This document shows positions 54,603-64,000 of a stretch of 64,000 nucleotides of DNA, piece by piece. Every line of letters begins with the position of its first letter. The stretch's first letter is position 1. Below the pieces are notes generated by a model. The model was given only the letters and a program-made list of their open reading frames with translations, did no database searches and was not told where the DNA came from. Made by a program: the position numbers and the translations under genes. Source of the DNA: Lasiosphaeria ovina (taxonomy: Eukaryota; Ascomycota; Sordariomycetes; Sordariales; Lasiosphaeriaceae); contig JAULSN010000001.1 of NCBI GenBank assembly GCA_033439765.1, positions 1,736,001-1,800,000 of the forward strand, written 5' to 3'.

Positions 54603-55942
54603 TCACTCCTTACCCGCACAGACCTCCGTGAGGAACGCCTCGATGCTCGTAAACTCGTGGTCGGGGAAGATGCTGTTCCACTCGTCCGAGACGCCCCAGC
54701 CGCCGTCGGCGGCGCTGATCTTGAGGAATATGTTGGAGAGGAACATGCGCGAGAAGCGCTCGACCATGCCGGGCGGCACCGAGCGGTGGGGGACCATGGG
54801 CACCCGCGACGACGTGATGTGCATGGCGCGTAGGTCGTCGAGCTTGAGCGTCTCGACCTGGAACGGCTTGCCTGTCGCGACACATGGCGGAAGGTCAAAA
54901 ACACACACGAATCTCGTTCGAGAAAAGGAGTAATTAAGAGGCGCAAATTTACCCTTGATTTTCTTCACCAGCGCGAGCAACTCGGCCAGGGTGGTCGCGT
55001 TGGCGTGCAGCCCGCCGACGCGCGGCCACTCGCCGTCGGACTCGACGGTGCGTGCCATGATGGCCGCCAGGTCCTGCACCGTGACGAGCGAGATCCTGCC
55101 GGCGGCCGTGCCGGGCTGGTCGTAGCCCTCGAACACGATATCGCGGCGGTGCTCGAGGTCGAGACAGCTCTCGAACAAGGCCATGTGCTTGGTCGTCTTG
55201 TGCGGGTAGCCGAGATAGTTGAGAAACAGGCCGCACTGGAAGAGCGAGTACTCGAGGACCTTTGTTCTCGCGGGTTCAGCGCCGACTGGGCATTATTCGG
55301 GGTTTTTGTCGGAGTAGACCGCGTGTTTACCTTTTTGTCCTTGTTCAGCTCCCTCAGGTACTCGGAGATGATTTGTTTCGGCTCGGTAGGCTCGGACGTG
55401 TGGCGGGGCCTGGAGCGAATCAGCAACAGCTCCGCGAACTCGGCGCCCTTGCTGCCCGGCATAGGGCACGCTTGGATTTACGTACCCTATTCACATGGGG
55501 CGAAGCGCTTCACGCCGGCTGCGACAGCTGCGTCAATCAATGCCTTTTGCGCTGCGCCGTCTTGGTCCCGGGGGGCGTCGACGAAGGACAGGACGGTGTG
55601 AACGCCCTGCAGAGCGTGGACGAGAGTCTGATGGTCCTGGTAGTCTACCTTGACCCAAGTCGTCCCGTCCACGGCGTCTTCCGGGGTGGTATTCTGGGAG
55701 ATGCGTTGGTTAAACGTTGCATACTCAGTTGACGCAACGACAATGGCCTCGCGGCTTGGGTTTCCACCAGGCAATTACCTGTCTCGACAAGAGCGTGATG
55801 TCGTGCTTTCCGGTAGCCACAAGCGCGTCGAGGATCTCATGGCCGACCTCTGGCGGGTATGTCAGTCGTGTCCTAGATGCCTAAGGTAGAAGAAGAGGCC
55901 GGGCTTGCCTGAGGTGCCGCCAGCGAGGGCAATCTTGACCAT
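54603..55942 (-). pseudogene. NmrA / isoflavone-reductase-like gene with a single TAG at a conserved Trp
   Basis: Six exons fit perfectly in phase: 55942-55909, 55849-55779, 55693-55482, 55409-55331, 55259-54953 and 54871-54603, for 323 codons. The start is MVKIALAGGTSEVGHEILDA, then TTWVKVDYQDH, TVLSFVDAPRDQDGAAQKA, GVKRFAPCE, YSLFQCGLFLNYLGY and VTVQDLAAIMARTV. The first intron has a GC donor (GCAAGC) with an AG acceptor. The only fault is TAG at 55489-55487 (codon 104) directly after FAPCE, where relatives read PSEWG. TGG-to-TAG is a single G-to-A change. All other splice sites and frames are intact, so loss is very recent, or the stop is read through or edited. An NADP-dependent reductase is the likely ancestral product. 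Confidence 0.8.
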
Positions 55943-56978
55943 TCCTGCGATGCTAATGTGAAGTTTGCACTCGCAAGAATTGGACGAAATCTTGAGGACA
56001 GCGAAGTTGCTTCAATTGGCAGGAAATGGACGATAGAAGTGTGATTTCCACACCGGCAGATGAAGAATCCGCACTCCGTAGCCGTCTTGCCGTACTCCGG
56101 ATTCCATAGTCCGTTGGAATTCCGCGGATCCGAAGTGACTGTCGAGCAAAGCAATCGAGGGCCGCAACTCCCAAGGACCCCCTGCCCCAACACTGGGCGC
56201 TGATCCTACCGCGTGCATCCATTGATATCATTCGAGCAGCGACATGCGGGGTGGAAGCGGTGTCCGAGTCGATCGCCGGAGGTTCAAACACGGCAGTCAT
56301 TGGGAATGCGCGACTGGGAGTGGACACGCGTATATGTGCGAAGTACTTCGAACTTGGCGGTCGTACCGGAATTGGGCATCCGATTTGAAAATGAAGGCTT
56401 GTACGGAATAGATACCAAAAGTCACCAATTACGGAACACCTACGGATACCCAGGCAACCAGGTAATTCCCATACCTATCTGCGCAATTTCTTGTAGACTG
56501 TCCCACCGTATCACATGGGTCCTGGCTGCCTACCCTGCCGCGCTGTGAAGAACGCGTCGCGAAAAGAAAGCATGCTGACATCATCCGGCGTCAAGAGAAA
56601 TCTGTCGTACCTTCCACAATTTTACCAATTTCATTATTTGCCCAGTTCTAGAACTAACGCCGAAAGAAATCTCAAGAAAAATTCCGAACACAAGAGCCCA
56701 GGCGAAACCCACGGGTGTTATCAAGGACAAGGAGCCGAGAAAACGAGCCGCGCCTCCGAAATCCAAATCAAAGCCAAACTCCAAGCCGAAACAAAAGATG
56801 CCCGCGCATATTTCGGACACGCGGGACGGGTCTGCGGCAAGCGAGAATGCTGGGCGCAAATGGGAGCGTCAGTTCTGCCCCCAGGGTGAGGGCAGTAATG
56901 GCGATCAGAGCGCGGAATTCGGTCGCGTCCTTCTCGGAAGCCCATGGGTGCCCTCTCGCTATCCCGCTCCGCATCAAA
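55943..56978. other. Intergenic
   Basis: About 1 kb between two divergent loci. The several overlapping open frames have no family signatures. Confidence 0.35.
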
Positions 56979-58026
56979 TGGCCTTAGAAATCTCATCACC
57001 GTCAGCCGGTACGGACAAGGGCGTGGGCGGCAGTATTCGGCTGCTTGGCCCTCGCGGCTACTGGCCCAAATCCGGCGACTCGCCAGCGATTGACGCTTGC
57101 TTCGCGCCGCTCCAGGCAGCTCACATTGGTAAGAATGCAATGCACTTCACCGTCGCGAATAGGGTCCAAATCTTGGCTGTTTACTTGATTAGACCAGGTC
57201 TTCGTTCTCAAGCCGCACCCTGCCACGTTGGCGCTCCATGCAGATCACCACCGAGTCATTATCGTCCCAGCTGCTGCGGCTGGGTCCTCATCCATCAAGA
57301 GACAATACCCCCAATCATTGAATTCAGCTTGCCAGATAAGGAGGCCGATGGGAGCCTGAGCGGCAGCATTGTCGAGGGTGCCGATCTCGCACATAAGACA
57401 TACTTGTCGGTGTTCAAGAAAGCCATGGACGAAGTGCTTGCACCCTTCAACATGTCCGTCATCGACGTCACCGAGACTGAGAACCATCATCCCGGCTGCG
57501 ACACAGTGCTCAAGTACAAGGCCCCCGGCCAAGAACGTAGCGGAAATACCAAGGACTTTAGTACGTCCACCAAACAGATTCAATTCATTTCTCCATTAAT
57601 TCTTACTCACTTTGCTTACCGAGAACCTCCAGGACGGGCCTACTTCCTTGAAACCGGCATCTTGTTCCTGGCTTTCAGTCGCGTGCCTACTTCCCCCTGG
57701 AGTCTTTCTCCAAAGTAATGTCGGTGGTCATGGAGGACCTCTCCCGCAAGAACATCTGCAAGATGGCCGTCTGTTTCAGCGCTGTCTTGGCCGTCAGCGA
57801 GCCATTCTACAAGAAGCAGGATGCGATCTCGAAGGAGACGGACCCGAACGCCAAAGCCACGGCCAACGCACCCCTCATGCTCGCCTTGGAACGGATGCGC
57901 CTCGAGAAGCTCGACAAGATCGAACAGTACTTTGAGGCTCACGAGATTGAGTTGCACAAGTGCACGCAAACCTGGTACAGCTTTGACAGGGAAGAGATGG
58001 CAACGGGGTGGATGCCCCGAGTCTAG
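56979..58026 (+). pseudogene. Orphan gene with frame breaks, one in a run of C
   Basis: Coding-like sequence starts at an ATG near 56979 (MALEISSPSAGTDKGVGG), crosses an intron 57129-57192 (GTAAGA..TTAG) and continues QVFVLKPHPATLALHADHHR, VIIVPAAAAGSSSIKRQY. At a run of five C (57308-57312) the frame slips by one and continues PPIIEFSLPDKEADGSLSG, FKKAMDEVLAPFNMSVIDV. After another probable intron from 57559 the last exon (AYFPLESFSKVMSVVMEDLS to MATGWMPRV, stop at 58024-58026) again needs a frame change. No known domain is recognised. It may be a pseudogene or an intact gene with base-calling errors, since the first break is in a homopolymer. Confidence 0.45.
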
Positions 58027-58416
58027 TCGCGGTCGAAGATATTGCCCTGTCTCCTTGCCGGCGTAGCACAATTGATTTTTGTAAGTGCCTATTGTTGTAA
58101 TTTAGCATGGTCAGAAATGGGCTGAGCGATGGGCACGAGGCTTGGCGAGAATTATTGGTGCCCGCTGAAAAACATCAGACCACTTTTTTGTTGAAATGGG
58201 CGCAGTTGTTGAGCTTGGACCACTAAAACGGCCAAGAATTGCCACATGCCACAGCAGCTGCTCCTGCCTCATTTATCGCAACATCTGCTTTTTGCTCTCG
58301 CTCAAGCGTTACCGCTCCGAAAAACAACAATCTTTCCAGTTTCCAAGTTCCGGATTACCGTAACCCACAATTCATTCGCCAGGGGCAGCTGATTTGAGGA
58401 AACAACGCTAGGCAAA
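58027..58416. other. Promoter region of the lactate dehydrogenase gene
   Basis: About 0.39 kb without coding sequence, directly upstream of the start at 58417. No specific site is recognised. Confidence 0.4.
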
Positions 58417-59450
58417 ATGTCTCAACCAAGCCCAGCAAGCCTCATGGTGAGTTGCCCCTTTTATCTCCTCCCCAGATAGCAGTGTGCTAACACAAATTGC
58501 CACCTGCGCAGGCTATCAAAATCGCCATTGTCGGCGCCGGCTCTGTGGGCGTGACAACGGCGTACGCGCTGCTGCTCAGTGGCCTCGCGGCGGATATTGT
58601 GCTGATCGACATCGACAAGAACCGCGCCCAGGGCGAGGCCATGGATCTCAGCCACGCAGGACACTCGGCCCAGGCGCGCGTGCGCGTGGGCGAGTACGAG
58701 GACTGCGCCGGCGCTGCGGCCGTCATCATCACGGCCGGCGTCAACCAGAAGCCCGGCCAGACGCGCATGGATCTCGTCAAGACCAACTACGCCCTGTTCC
58801 AGGACGTCGTGCCGCGCGTCGCCAGCAATGCCCCCGAGACGGTCATCGTGGTGGCGACCAACCCCGTCGACGTCTTAACGCACGCGGCGCAGCGGCTCTC
58901 GGGCTTCCCCGTGCAGCGCGTCATCGGGTCCGGCACGGCCATGGACACGACGCGCTTCCGCCACGAGCTGGGCCACCACTACGGCGTCAACCCGCGCAAC
59001 GTGCACGCCGTCATCATCGGCGAGCACGGCGACAGCCAGCTACCCGTGTGGTCGCTGGCCAGCATCGCCGGCATGCGGCTGCGCGACTACTGCGCCCAGA
59101 AGGCCATCGACTACGACCAGGACGCCATGGACGCCTGCTCGCGCCGCACCAAGGAGGCCGCCTACGAGATCATCCGCCGCAAGGGTAAGACCAACTACGG
59201 CGTAGCCTCGGTGTTGGTGAGCATCATCGAGCCTATCATCACCAACAGCGACGCCATCATCACCGTGTCGCGCGTCGGCACCTACGCCGGCGTCGCCGAC
59301 GTCGCCCTGAGCATGCCCTGCAAGCTCAACCGCAACGGCGCCCACCAGGACGTGCCCCTGCTGCTGAGCGAGTCTGAGAGAGGGCAGCTGAGGGAGTCGG
59401 CGCTGAGTATCAAGAGCTTTATTGACTCGACAAAGGTGGAGGGAGTTTAG
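58417..59450 (+). CDS. L-lactate dehydrogenase (LDH/MDH family)
   Basis: Two exons join to 322 residues: 58417-58446 (MSQPSPASLM) and 58512-59450, with intron GTGAGT..GCAG. The NAD motif is GAGSVGVTTAYALLL with an acidic residue ending the second strand (IDIDKNRAQG). The substrate loop reads AGVNQKPGQTRMDL, with Gln rather than Arg at the specificity position, indicating lactate/pyruvate over malate/oxaloacetate. The catalytic His is in IGEHGDSQLPVWS and the substrate Arg in the preceding NPVDVLTH...RVIGSGTAMDTTRFR part. The enzyme is cytosolic. Lactate dehydrogenases of this type are found in only some filamentous fungi. Confidence 0.92.
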
Positions 59451-61301
59451 CTGTGTATGGGTTCAGTCACTGCGTACCTTGGCTTGGTTACACTTCACAT
59501 TGGCCTATTTCACATAATACGTCACTCAAGACATTAATTACGAAGCCACTATGCAGCTCTGGCTCACCCACCAATCCCTACCTGCCGCAGGGCGTGAAGC
59601 AGTGAGCAAGCACCACAGAACAACAGCCAAAACAACAAAAGCGAGGCCAATGGACCCAAGGGGCTCGGAAATGTGGTGTAAAGATTGATATTGTCTAGAA
59701 CAGAGGAGGGCCCTAATTAGAGCAGAGATTTCATCGTCAAACGCAATGGCCGCTAACTAATTCCATCCCTGACTCGTGCTCCTGTGCCCCTGTCCCCTGG
59801 TTTTTTTGCATGTTTACTAGTACTGTCACCGATTCAGAACCCCCCCAAAAGTTTGCCATGCGCCCTTCCCGCCGCCAAGACGGCTGCCGGTGGTGCACCC
59901 CGCTCCCGCCGCAAAAACAAAGTTGGCCATGCAAAACAAAAGCCGCCTCGGCGGAAAGCCCGGGTCCCAGCGCGGATACAGCATCCGTCATAGAGTGTTA
60001 TAGTGGGTAGTGGTCTTGGGTGCCACGGCACGCAGGACTTGGTCTTAGTTGCCCCAGCGGTTGTTGTTGTGGTTGTTGTTTCTGCAATGATTGCACTGCC
60101 CACTGAGGGCAACGTTGTAAACATTGATAAGCGGGGCTGGGCGGTAGCAGAATATTATGTTTCCGCTGCAATGGGATCACCTCCTGCCGCATTTGTGAGC
60201 GATTGGGCCGGTTGTCAAATGGCCACACTGGCGGTAAAAGACATAGTGTCCGCACCGGCAACCATTTCGTTCCTGCTGCCAGAGCCGTCCGAAGTCGCCC
60301 CTTCTCACTTCCTCGAGGGTAAGGACTTCGACCATTGCGGCGACAGGGAGAGCGAGGTTGCCGACGAGGTTGGTATCTGTCTGTTCTGGACTCAAGGTAC
60401 TGCCGAGAAAGCGTGTAGGTGTAGTGAATGGAGCGCGCTGAGAGTGTTGGTGTAGATATCCAGGAGTTTGCTGGTCGGAGAACACCAGAGGAGCAGATCG
60501 TGGCATATTTATGATGTAGAGGGCCCCCGTCTGGTCGCCCCTTTTCTCGGCTCTCGCTCAGACGTCTGAACCCAATTCACTCTCTTCTACGACGGACGTG
60601 ATTAACATCGCAAGAAAAAAATACTGACGCATCGCATCCGATTGAGGATGAAGAGTTGCGCGGGTATGCTGTTCCCCCCTTCCTGTCTCTTTCTGAAACT
60701 GACAGCTCTCTGCTCATCCCTCTGGGCCCCATCCCTTCGGCAGCTCCCCGCATATCATCTGGCAGCCCCCCCTTTGTATTCTAACAACTCCTCCCCCCTG
60801 ATCCTCTGGTAGCTCCACTTTTGTATTCCAGGCTTCCGCGGACGGGAAGTAGGAGATTTCTACGACAAAGAAATCGCAAGAAATAAAGGTACGTAACACA
60901 TCCAATTAAGGAAAGAGTTGCGCGGGTGTACTGTCCCCCCTCCCTGTGTCTTCCTGAAACTGACAGCTCTCCTTCTGGCCGCGTCTGGCAGCTCCTCTTT
61001 CGTATTCCAGGCTTCCGCGGACGGGAAGTCGGAGGTTTTTAGAACAAAGACAAGAAGTTGTTGCATCTTTGTCGGCGGCGATGGAAAGGATAAAGCGGAT
61101 CGATGGACGCCCAAAGGTTTTCAGCAGGGCGGGGCTGAGGGGCAAAGAAACCAAATGTTGGTTAAGTATGTTCACAGCCCAGCAGATGCGTCGGTGCAAA
61201 AACTTAGGCGACGGACTGTTCCCACATCACGCACACTCCTGCTACTCTTTTGTTTCAGGTCCAGCTACTCTCAGTGTCTCTCGGCAAGACATTCTGTCAC
61301 C
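59451..61301. other. Intergenic with a tandem duplication near the kinase-like gene
   Basis: About 1.85 kb with no supported gene. From 60640 it holds a degenerate direct duplication, described separately, which probably includes the 5' leader of the gene at 61302. Confidence 0.45.
60640..61060 (+). repeat. Degenerate tandem direct duplication
   Basis: Two copies: about 60640-60880 and 60900-61060. Shared blocks are AAGAGTTGCGCGGGT..CTG and on to CTGAAACTGACAGCTCTC (60651-60710 and 60913-60971) and GTATTCCAGGCTTCCGCGGA with CGGGAAGT (60823-60855 and 61002-61034). The second copy lacks about 80 bp found between these blocks in the first. Confidence 0.8.
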
Positions 61302-62744
61302 ATGTGCGCGCTCCCTATCTTGGACGACAACGATCCCTGGTCTGGGTTTATCGAGATAAACCCCGGAGGCCGCGACGGTACAGAGTTGTGGGATGAGGGT
61401 GGGCGTGACGAGATGGGGGGTATTCTCAGCCACGTCTTCTTTGACCTGGATTCATTCCGTTGGTTTGATGTCAGACGCGCAAATGAGTATAGCTCCATCG
61501 ACTTTGATACTTGGAACAGGCTTTACGAGGAAGACGATGAGGTATTTCACCAAGTCCATATGAGAACCGCCCGCATCTTGCGTCCCATCGTCGACGATCT
61601 GCCACCGGAAGTGACAGCCATCGACTTGAGCCAGTCAGGCAAGCTCCTCCAGACAGTCTCCAATCCCAGATGGGGCGGTGGCGAATGCACCTATTATCCT
61701 TCGACATACGAGTACCAGCTCCCCGCCCCGCTCCCTACTCTGCTCCGGTCCGACCTCGCCGTCAGCCGTCGAATTAGATTTGTTGACAAGGTCGTGTATG
61801 GGGAGGAGCAGGAAAAGGTGGCCGCGTACAAGTTCAATGCCTGTCCCGGTTCGCTCGGTGGCGGCATCTGGCCCGAAATCCAGCTTCTAGCACGCCTGGC
61901 GCCTCACCCACGGATTATAGCCATAGATTCTCTGGTCCTGGATGAGATATCTGGCCAGGGGGTCATCGGCTTCACTATGCCCTTCATGCCGGCGCCGACG
62001 CTCGAAGATCGCCTCCCACGCCCCTTCAAGCTGCGCTGGCTGCGTGAACTGATGGATCTCGTCGATGAGCTCTACTTCGAGTATGGTATCGTCCACCAGG
62101 ACATCCGGGGCGACAACCTGTCGATCTCCGACACCGGCTCCATCCTCATTTTCGACTTTGGCCTTGCCACCCAGGTTGGCACCGACCGTAACGGTCGGTT
62201 CCAAATCGGAGAGATCCCCGAGATGAACGATGTCAAGGGCACCATGTTCTTTCTCTACAGGCTCATCACCCATGATCCCCAGTACTCGCAATACTTCCTT
62301 CGGGGCGTCGACGAGAGCAACATTGTGGACCGCGACAAGTGGGTCAAGCACGCCGATGTCGAGCTCGACCACGACGTCGACACCTTTTACAACGAGCTCA
62401 TGGCCTGGGTGCGCAAGCGCCGCGACGGCCCCAAGCTGACCCACTACACGCAAGCGCCGCGTCACTTTGAGATACCCGACATGCCCGAGCACAACATGGG
62501 ATGGTGGTGCGGGAACAGCCACTCCAAGACGGAGGAGGAAGCTGGCCGCCCGGTGTTGACGTGGGAGCGCCCGCCCGCGTCCAAGTGGGACAAGAGCCGG
62601 AAGCTGCTAGCCACGGGAAAGTATGCCGATGAGCAGCCGCCCGTCCGTTTCATGCACGTCCCGGATCCAAAGAAGGGGTTTCCACAGATTGGTATGACGA
62701 ATGCGGCTCTGCCTGGACAAGACGGACAGAAGAAGGATGGATGA
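61302..62744 (+). CDS. Protein-kinase-like protein of fungal type
   Basis: Single exon of 480 residues from ATG 61302 (TCACCATGTG); the longer upstream frame has no coding character. The first 150 residues are an acidic, Trp-rich region without a known domain. The kinase fold follows: a Lys in VAAYKFNACPG, a Glu in GIWPEIQLLARL, hinge MPFMPAPTL, catalytic loop YGIVHQDIRGDNLSI (HQD replaces HRD, with the Asp and Asn kept) and IFDFGLA (DFG). All residues needed for phosphotransfer appear present, although the glycine-rich loop is poor. It resembles the large group of fungal stand-alone kinases of unknown substrate. Its upstream and downstream flanks both contain local duplications. Confidence 0.8.
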   Translation: MCALPILDDNDPWSGFIEINPGGRDGTELWDEGGRDEMGGILSHVFFDLDSFRWFDVRRANEYSSIDFDTWNRLYEEDDEVFHQVHMRTARILRPIVDDLPPEVTAIDLSQSGKLLQTVSNPRWGGGECTYYPSTYEYQLPAPLPTLLRSDLAVSRRIRFVDKVVYGEEQEKVAAYKFNACPGSLGGGIWPEIQLLARLAPHPRIIAIDSLVLDEISGQGVIGFTMPFMPAPTLEDRLPRPFKLRWLRELMDLVDELYFEYGIVHQDIRGDNLSISDTGSILIFDFGLATQVGTDRNGRFQIGEIPEMNDVKGTMFFLYRLITHDPQYSQYFLRGVDESNIVDRDKWVKHADVELDHDVDTFYNELMAWVRKRRDGPKLTHYTQAPRHFEIPDMPEHNMGWWCGNSHSKTEEEAGRPVLTWERPPASKWDKSRKLLATGKYADEQPPVRFMHVPDPKKGFPQIGMTNAALPGQDGQKKDG

Positions 62745-62830
62745 TTGAATAGAGAATCCAAAGAAGGGGTTTCCACAGATTGACAAGATGAACGCGGCTC
62801 TGTCTGGACGGGACAAAGAGAAGAAAGAGG
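62665..62830 (+). repeat. Direct duplication covering the last codons of the kinase-like gene
   Basis: The sequence 62665-62740 (coding the last 25 or so codons) recurs at 62756-62830 with about ten to fifteen differences, 15 bp after the first copy ends. The second copy lies after the stop codon at 62744 and is not translated in frame. Confidence 0.85.
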
Positions 62831-63803
62831 AGGACCTCGTTAGGGCGGAGGATGGAACAGGGACAGACGGAGGATGGAATAAAGGCCTCGAAGAGACGAG
62901 ACTGATGAGTATGGCAAGGAGTTGCGTGCCGCCCACTATCCTTCTCCTGAACCTGTAGACTCTCATAAACGGAGGTCTCTACTGCTAGCAAGTTGTTCAA
63001 AATTTATTGATTGACCCAAGCTAGAATGACATACATAATCGAGGGTGCAAACATGTGGAGAAGGTAGCCCACCACGACGCCTTTCCCAAGGCAGTCCACC
63101 CTGTTCAATGAGACAGTCCTGTTTTGGGACTCCGCAATAGTCATTAGAACGTGACACAATTTCCGATGATCAGAATATAACATATCATCACACCAACGCC
63201 TCAGATGCTGGTCGTGAGGCTGTGAGAGCATGATACGTGCCCCCATTCTAACTTTTACGCAGGTCCTCCCCACTTAGCAACTTCACTCGCAAGTACCGTT
63301 TGAGCCTTTGAGCACGAATGCTACGGAACAGTTGCTTTGGCGTTTACAAAGGAAATCAATCAGCTGTATAGTTATGACAACGGCGACATGAGGCTGCTTC
63401 AAGCGTATCTATGCTCAAGACAAAGACCGAGTGTGCAGCTCCCCTCACCCCCTTTGTTTGAGGCAACACCATCCCCGCTTCCACAAGAATGCCATGTACA
63501 ATGCCATCGATGTGTGTCTGCTTCTTCCACACTTGTATGGAATTGAGAAACGTACAGGTGTATTGTCAGGGCTGTCAGAAGAGAGGAGTCAGTGCCCGAA
63601 AACTTCATCCAGAATAGATACATAAAGCGTTGAGCTCTCCGCCGATCACTGAGATTTTCTTTTGATCCACCACTCCAAACCTTTCAACATCACAGCGACT
63701 ATCTGTTCAACAACTAGTCAACACCTACAGCGCAGCCAGAATAGACACGCATCCTTATCCCCCAAACCACAGCCCACCTTACACAACCGCACTCACATAC
63801 ACA
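62831..63803. other. Intergenic
   Basis: About 0.97 kb with no supported gene. The last 140 bp (CACACATACACAATGG type leader) appear to be the 5' region of the gene at 63804. Confidence 0.4.
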
Positions 63804-64000
63804 ATGGGTGTCACCATCGTCTCCAACAACAAGAAGACCCTCGGTACGAACACCAAGGGTGTGAAGTTGATTATCGAGGCGGCGGTTGAGACAGTGCAAG
63901 TCCAACACCTCCCCCACTTTGGAGTGGTGTGCCCTCCTCCCAACAGCCTGGCTTTCCAGCCGTCGGCCGAGACGGAGGAAAAGAACTTGGTCCTGCGCGG
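63804..64000 (+). CDS. Start of an unidentified gene running off the window
   Basis: ATG at 63804 (ACACAATGGGTG) opens a frame that continues without a stop to the window end: MGVTIVSNNKKTLGTNTKGV, then KLIIEAAVETVQVQHLPHFG. The 65 visible residues show no known motif. An intron inside this stretch cannot be excluded. Support is the good start context and the uninterrupted frame. Confidence 0.45.
   Translation, partial: MGVTIVSNNKKTLGTNTKGVKLIIEAAVETVQVQHLPHFGVVCPPPNSLAFQPSAETEEKNLVLR

Noticed and set aside
415..55489. Reassignment of TAG to glutamine
   Set aside because: TAG is the natural terminator of several intact genes here (14436, 8452, 19075, 50899).
1..64000. tRNA genes, rRNA and CRISPR arrays
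   Set aside because: No T-loop with matching acceptor stem and no spaced repeat array was found by eye. A covariance-model search would settle tRNAs.

Overview
The window looks like the nuclear genome of a filamentous ascomycete (Pezizomycotina, probably Sordariomycetes). Coding DNA is GC-rich with strong third-position GC bias, introns are short (about 50-120 bp) with GT-AG borders, and start contexts are often CACCATGG or CCACCATG. The gene families are typical of such fungi: a highly reducing polyketide synthase (HR-PKS), an FSH1 serine hydrolase, a rhodopsin-like integral membrane protein, a TRI14-like secreted protein, a sedolisin, a BIM1-like copper protein and NmrA-like reductases.

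Layout. 0-2 kb: a secreted Ser/Thr-rich protein gene broken by two TAG codons. 2-8 kb: a fungal transcription-factor-like protein (minus) divergent from a short-chain dehydrogenase (plus), then a GNAT acetyltransferase. 8-11.3 kb: an orphan gene and its decayed tandem paralog. 12-16 kb: a secreted vanadium-haloperoxidase/PAP2-type protein and a BAHD-like acyltransferase. 17.0-20.6 kb: a complete PIF/Harbinger transposon with terminal inverted repeats, TTA target duplication, DDE transposase and SANT/Myb-like partner. 20.8-24.5 kb: rhodopsin-like membrane protein and FSH1 hydrolase. 26.8-35.7 kb: an 11-exon HR-PKS of about 2710 residues (KS-AT-DH-CMeT-ER-KR-ACP, no release domain). 36.2-39.6 kb: a VIT/vWA gene carrying four in-frame TAG codons and a small insertion. 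41.7-45.7 kb: TRI14-like protein and sedolisin. 45.7-50.4 kb: gene debris around an intact GFA-domain gene. 50.9-56 kb: BIM1-like copper protein and two tail-to-tail NmrA-like genes, one with a TAG at a conserved Trp. 57-64 kb: a frameshifted orphan gene, L-lactate dehydrogenase, a protein-kinase-like gene with duplicated flanks, and the start of a gene running off the end.

How the genes may work together (inference). The HR-PKS has no thioesterase or reductase, and the FSH1 hydrolase 2.3 kb upstream on the same strand resembles in family and context the LovG-type enzymes that release HR-PKS products in trans. The acyltransferase, haloperoxidase-like protein, short-chain dehydrogenase, TRI14-like protein and transcription factor are plausible but unproven accessory members of a polyketide cluster that a Harbinger element has entered.

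A recurrent oddity is that every stop codon found inside an otherwise readable frame here is TAG (nine in five loci, one of them weak). Most sit where C-to-T change of CAG, or G-to-A change of TGG, would explain them. RIP-like mutation, ordinary decay, and sexual-stage A-to-I editing (UAG to UGG) are the competing readings.
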